A stretch of 52,941 nt of DNA, from contig NZ_CAKMLL010000103.1 of NCBI RefSeq assembly GCF_927797785.1, forward strand, positions 1 to 52,941, in the 5' to 3' direction. Source of the stretch: Candidatus Nitrotoga sp. BS. GTDB taxonomy: Bacteria; Pseudomonadota; Gammaproteobacteria; Burkholderiales; Gallionellaceae. A program made the translations under genes and the position numbers. Positions 48,922-52,941 of the stretch are shown here, one piece after another; the stretch's first letter is position 1; the number at the start of each line of letters is the position of its first letter. The notes under the pieces were generated by a model. That model ran no database searches and was not told the origin of the DNA. It was given only the letters and a program-made list of their open reading frames with translations.

Positions 48922-49015
48922 CCAAATATTGAAAATAAGGATATAACTGGATAATGAGGCTCAGAACTTTCAGTACATACTCTGCCCTGCACTATTCCGT
49001 CTAGTTTTTTCTACT

Positions 49016-49753
49016 TTACGCCATTCGTTGTCTTCTCGCCTCAAACAGACACACGCCTGCACTCACAGATACATTCAAGCTTTCTACGCTACCCAGCATG
49101 GGGATGCGCACTAGTTGGTCGCAGGTTTCTTTGGTAAGCCGACGCAGCCCCTCCCCTTCTGCTCCCAGCACCCAGGCCAATGCGCCGGCATGCCGAAATC
49201 CATGCAGGTCAGTTTCGGCCTCACTATCCGCACCGACAACCCAGATATCGCGCTCCTGTAACTCGCGCAGGGTACGCGCGAGGTTGGTGACGGTAATGTA
49301 GGGGACAGTTTCCGCCGCGCCGCAGGCAACCTTTTCCACGGTCGCATTCAGGCCAACGGCGCGATCTTTAGGTGCGATGACAGCATGTATGCCAAAAGCA
49401 TCGGCACTGCGCAAGCAAGCGCCCAGATTATGCGGATCCTGTACACCGTCCAACACTAGTAATAACGCGGGTTCGGTTAAGGTGTCCAGCACGTCGTCCA
49501 GATGCCGCACCTTTTGCGCAGCATCTACGCGAGCGGCGACCCCTTGATGACGAGCATTGCCTGCCATGCCATCAAGACGCTTAGCATCAACTGGCACCAC
49601 ACGCACGTTGTTACTTTCCGCCAGCTTCAACAGATCACGAACACGTGGATCGCGGCGTTGGGTGTCTACATAAAGTTCCAGCACGCTATCCGCATGCTGG
49701 CGAATGCGCGCAGTGACAGCATGAAAACCATGAATTACGCGAGTTTCAGCCAT
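49016..49753 (-). CDS. rlmB: 23S rRNA (guanosine-2'-O-)-methyltransferase RlmB
   Basis: 245 residues from the ATG at 49753, beginning [20 protein letters not shown]. The SpoU-class knot motifs are [34 protein letters not shown] and [10 protein letters not shown]. It methylates 23S rRNA at G2251. The longer frame from 49801 lies inside rnr and is rejected. It overlaps the rnr end by 8 bases, the usual rnr-rlmB pairing. Confidence 0.94.
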   Translation of the reverse strand: MAETRVIHGFHAVTARIRQHADSVLELYVDTQRRDPRVRDLLKLAESNNVRVVPVDAKRLDGMAGNARHQGVAARVDAAQKVRHLDDVLDTLTEPALLLVLDGVQDPHNLGACLRSADAFGIHAVIAPKDRAVGLNATVEKVACGAAETVPYITVTNLARTLRELQERDIWVVGADSEAETDLHGFRHAGALAWVLGAEGEGLRRLTKETCDQLVRIPMLGSVESLNVSVSAGVCLFEARRQRMA

Positions 49754-51989
49754 GATGTTCTTTAGCTTTTTTGGTTTTCTTGGGTTTCTTGGTTTTAACA
49801 TCCTTAGCTGGTACTTCCCCAGCTGGCAGATCTAGCATAAAGTCAAGCTTGGTATTTTCCATGTCCACTCTCACAACCGTGACGCGCACGCGATCCCCCA
49901 GACGATAGCGCTTGCCAGATCGTTCGCCTAACATCTGATGTTTGGCAGCATCGTAATGAAAATAATCCGCCCCGAGTTCTGATACATGAACCAAGCCTTC
50001 GATGTAAAGATCGTCCAGTGCAACGAACAGGCCAAATCCAGTCACTGAAGATATGGTGCCTTCGAAGCTGCTGCCGAGATGATCCCGCATGTAGAAACAT
50101 TTTAACCACGCTTCAACATCACGCGTAGCGTCGTCAGCCCGGCGTTCTGTCATGGAACAATGTATACCCAATGCATCCCACTTCTCTTTTGGTTTGTATT
50201 GTTCGCTATTTAACACAGCCTTAATAGCGCGGTGCACCAAAAGATCTGGATAACGGCGAATGGGCGAGGTAAAGTGTGTATAAGCATCGTAGCCAAGACC
50301 GAAATGACCATTATTCTCCGGGCAATAACGTGCTTGTCGCAATGAACGTAACATCACAGTTTGCAATAAGGCTGCATCAGGTCGCCCCTTGACCTGCTTG
50401 AGTAGCTTGGCGTAATCGCCAGCCTCAGGTTTTTCGCCACCTCCAAGGTCAAGGCCAAATTCCTTAAAGAACTCGCGCACGGCTTCCAATTTTTCAGGTG
50501 TGGGACCTTCATGCACACGATATAACACCGGGTGCTTACGTTCGCTGAGGAAATTAGCAGTGCACACGTTGGCCGCCAGCATGCATTCCTCAATCAGGCG
50601 ATGTGCATCATTGCGCACCAAGGGCACGATGCGATCTATCTTGCCCTGATCGGTAAATATCATCTGGGTTTCTATGGTTTCGAAGTCAATCGCCCCACGT
50701 TTCTCGCGAGCTTGCAGCAAGGTTTTGAATAAGGTATACAAATGATTGATTTGCGGCAGAACGGCGGCAAATTTTTGCGTTTCTTCACCTTGTGGGTGAG
50801 CCAGCATATCAGCTACCTGGTTGTAGGTCAGGCGCGCCTGCGAGAACATCACCGATGGATAGAAGCGGTAAGCTTCAATATCGCCTTGAGCGCTGATCTG
50901 CATATCACATACCATGCACAGGCGTTCGACATGTGGATTAAGCGAACAGAGGCCATTGGAAAGCTCTTCCGGCAACATTGGAATAACGCGACGAGGGAAA
51001 TATACCGAGTTACCTCGATTCAGAGCTTCCTTATCCAGTGCATCTCCGGGCTGTACATAATGACTTACATCGGCAATTGCCACCACCAGGCGGAAGCCAT
51101 TGGCATTCGGCTCGCAATACACCGCATCGTCAAAATCCCGCGCAGTTTCGCCATCTATGGTGACAAGCGGCAACTGACGTAAATCTTCGCGTCCTGCATA
51201 ATCTTCAGGCAACACTTGGGGCGCAATTTTTTCAGCTTGGTGTTTCGTGTCGATTGGAAACTCATACGGCAGATCATGCTTACGCAACGCAATTTCAATT
51301 TCCATGCCGGGATCGGCATAATTGCCCAAAATCTGCACGATGCGACCTATCGGTTGAGCTTTTTTGCTGGGTTGCTGCAGAATTTCCAGCATCACCACCT
51401 GCCCCGCCTTTGCCCCGATGTGCTCACCTGGAGCAACAAGAATATCCTGACTAATGCGACGATTTTCCGCCACCACGAACTGAATGCCATGCTCCTCATA
51501 CAAACGTCCAACCAAACGCTGGGTAGCGTGCTCCAGCACCTCAACTATACTGGCCTCGCGACGTCCGCGCCGGTCGGTACCCGTTTCACGGGCCACGACA
51601 GTATCTCCATGCAACGTCTTATGCATTTCCTTGGCACTCAATACCAGATCGACGCTGCCATCATCAGGAATCAAAAAACCAAATCCATCGGGATGGCCTT
51701 GTACCTTGCCCTTAATCAGGTCAAGTTTATCCATAACGCAGATTGCCCGCTTTCGGTTACGCATTATCTGACCATCGCGCTCCATAGCGCGCAGGCGGCG
51801 CGTGAATAGTTCAGCCTCGTGTTCATCAATGTGCAACATGTGGCACAACTCTTCTTCAGCAACCGGCACGCCTTGCTTTTCCAGTAATTGCAGAATGTAC
51901 TCGCGGCTGGGTAATGGGTGCTCATACTGCGCGCGCTCTCGATCCAAGAATGGGTCGAGATCACGGATGTTTTTTTTCTTATTTGTCAT
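49746..51989 (-). CDS. rnr: Ribonuclease R
   Basis: 747 residues. N-terminal winged-helix/cold-shock region, RNB domain with [13 protein letters not shown] (catalytic Asp cluster), [37 protein letters not shown], then the S1 domain ([20 protein letters not shown]) and a Lys-rich tail ([16 protein letters not shown]). It degrades structured RNA 3' to 5'. It is somewhat shorter than the 813 residues of E. coli RNase R. Its N-terminus uses an intact run of eight A (AAG AAA AAA AAC). Confidence 0.95.
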   Translation of the reverse strand: MTNKKKNIRDLDPFLDRERAQYEHPLPSREYILQLLEKQGVPVAEEELCHMLHIDEHEAELFTRRLRAMERDGQIMRNRKRAICVMDKLDLIKGKVQGHPDGFGFLIPDDGSVDLVLSAKEMHKTLHGDTVVARETGTDRRGRREASIVEVLEHATQRLVGRLYEEHGIQFVVAENRRISQDILVAPGEHIGAKAGQVVMLEILQQPSKKAQPIGRIVQILGNYADPGMEIEIALRKHDLPYEFPIDTKHQAEKIAPQVLPEDYAGREDLRQLPLVTIDGETARDFDDAVYCEPNANGFRLVVAIADVSHYVQPGDALDKEALNRGNSVYFPRRVIPMLPEELSNGLCSLNPHVERLCMVCDMQISAQGDIEAYRFYPSVMFSQARLTYNQVADMLAHPQGEETQKFAAVLPQINHLYTLFKTLLQAREKRGAIDFETIETQMIFTDQGKIDRIVPLVRNDAHRLIEECMLAANVCTANFLSERKHPVLYRVHEGPTPEKLEAVREFFKEFGLDLGGGEKPEAGDYAKLLKQVKGRPDAALLQTVMLRSLRQARYCPENNGHFGLGYDAYTHFTSPIRRYPDLLVHRAIKAVLNSEQYKPKEKWDALGIHCSMTERRADDATRDVEAWLKCFYMRDHLGSSFEGTISSVTGFGLFVALDDLYIEGLVHVSELGADYFHYDAAKHQMLGERSGKRYRLGDRVRVTVVRVDMENTKLDFMLDLPAGEVPAKDVKTKKPKKTKKAKEHHG

Positions 51990-52050
51990 TGACAGAAAAT
52001 CCTATAACGATTAACTTGTGCGCCCTCAAGAAGCAACGATTTATTTTATT

Positions 52051-52135
52051 GCCCAGATGGCGGAATTGGTAGACGCGCACGGTTCAGGTCCGTGTGCCGT
52101 AAGGTGTGGAGGTTCGAGTCCTCTTCTGGGCACCA
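52051..52135 (+). tRNA. tRNA-Leu (CAG)
   Basis: 85 bases with a long variable arm. It starts GCCCAGATGGCGGAATTGG; anticodon arm GCACGG-TTCAGGT-CCGTGT (anticodon CAG), T-arm GAGGTTCGAGTCCTC, encoded CCA. Confidence 0.97.
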
Positions 52136-52173
52136 TAAAATAAATTACCACTATAATTCATTATCTTACAAAG

Positions 52174-52193
52174 TGCCCGTTGGGGCATTTTTT
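52174..52193 (+). terminator. Terminator after tRNA-Leu (CAG)
   Basis: tgcccgttggggca (52174-52187) forms a 5-bp stem with a 4-base loop, followed by six T: a standard rho-independent terminator 39 bases after the tRNA. Confidence 0.85.
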
Positions 52194-52887
52194 CATTTAT
52201 TGTCATATAGCTAATGTAATTTATTCTTATCAGAAACTCTTCTGAGAACTTTAAACAGGCATTTGCATAATACAAATGCCCTCACAGCAGTTTTAATTAA
52301 ACTCAATAATTACACCAAAACTCTGGGTATTTAACACGATGCTCTTAAAGCATTTGAATATGAAGTAGATATCATTCTTAAATATATAAAATTATGGAAT
52401 GGTATTTATTTTCATAAATTTTGCATCATGATGTGCAAGACTTTGTTCGATAGATCACTAGTATGAAGCATACGGGTAGCAGTTAACCCGTCAAAATAAG
52501 GTATTGCAGAGCGAATATAAATCAAGCACAAATGTCTTATTACCAAAATAAAAAATTTAACTAAGTAGAATAATCCACAGCCAAATTTATCGTCGATGAT
52601 AGCAGGAAAGCTTGATGTCTTGTGAAAAGACGGCGGACCCATGAGTAAAATTGCTTAACACTAAAAAATTTTTTGATCGCTGAAAATATGAATCGCTGTC
52701 TCTGAGCAACCTGCGAAAGTGGAATATTTATATACTTGCAATTGAATCAAATTCCTCAGGAATATTTGTTCCGGCTGAGACTGATCAGATAATGAATCAA
52801 CACCGAGCATTGTACAATTCGGCAAGTCAGCTTGGCTAAAATAGGGCAGATGAACTATTGTAATTTTGACAGGAACAATATTTGACA
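52194..52887. other. AT-rich gene-free stretch up to the window's right end
   Basis: About 690 very AT-rich bases. Minus-strand frames at 52412-52642 and 52661-52891 have no recognisable family content (the phrase FDGLTATRML in the first is at most a faint receiver-domain resemblance). No IS internal sequence was recognised besides the end fragment at 52888. Confidence 0.4.
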
Positions 52888-52926
52888 TCACTGCTGTCCG
52901 GTTAATACGCGAATAGATTCAATTGA
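52888..52926 (-). pseudogene. 3' end of a transposase copy at the right edge (inverted)
   Basis: 13 minus-strand codons ending ..RVLTGQQ-stop, preceded by an in-frame TAA. The sequence shares 19 bases (52887-52905) with the inverted counterpart at 36-54. It is the counterpart of the fragment at 3-53. Confidence 0.45.
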
Positions 52927-52941
52927 TTACTGGGGGTGACA

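Noticed and set aside
52412-52642. Possible receiver-domain fragment (FDGLTATRML)
   Set aside because: Only one phrase resembles a response regulator; the rest shows no receiver pattern and the region is AT-rich.

Overview
The window looks like a chromosomal contig of a betaproteobacterium, most likely of the order Nitrosomonadales (Gallionella/Nitrosomonas-like). This is inferred from the gene order exbB-exbD-lpxK-trm112-kdsB-adk, the pfp-hppA pair, tamA-tamB, rnr-rlmB and moderately AT-rich housekeeping genes; no rRNA or diagnostic marker is present, so the placement is tentative. Both ends of the window carry the same 19-base sequence in opposite orientation, each at the 3' end of a transposase-like reading frame, as expected if assembly stopped in copies of one insertion sequence.

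Layout. 1-2630: IS debris, a decayed IS30 transposase and a solitary DUF262/HNH nuclease gene, bracketed by an old ~67-base direct repeat; the right copy carries the likely purT promoter. 2631-6844: purT converging on acnA. 6878-8100: a MITE-like element, an IS1202-type transposase stump fused to a REP-associated transposase (RAYT) stump, REP-like hairpins and short repeats. 8258-10770: a TIR-STAND defence gene split by a -1 frame change at a run of seven T, enclosed by inverted pairs of a 17-20 base repeat. 11004-11600: a MazEF-type toxin-antitoxin pair with paired operator-like boxes. 11795-18263: an HI0933-type flavoprotein, a 4-OT-type tautomerase, FKBP isomerase, folD, and the pyrophosphate pair pfp-hppA.

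18516-22144 is a graveyard of type I restriction genes: two hsdR 5' ends and three hsdS 3' ends, with accessory genes between them (a RhuM-type fragment, a dead RAYT, a PIN/RHH toxin-antitoxin pair, and an unrecognised protein with a PD-(D/E)XK-like motif whose start is separated from its body by a classical A AAA AAC slippery heptamer). This is the likeliest place for an undescribed system.

22167-52135 is mainly core genome: an envelope/nucleotide operon (exbB to a gamma-carbonic anhydrase); xseA; rpmB-rpmG; a fatty acid desaturase; a SpoIIAA-like protein; an EamA transporter; a Rieske oxygenase; a DUF4254 gene facing a four-module glycosyltransferase-like protein; a c-type cytochrome; mltB; tamA-tamB; tRNA-Gly, -Cys, -Pro (minus) and tRNA-Leu (plus); rep; rnr-rlmB; and a second tRNA-Leu. 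All identifications rest on reading the translations and motifs by eye; no database search was run.
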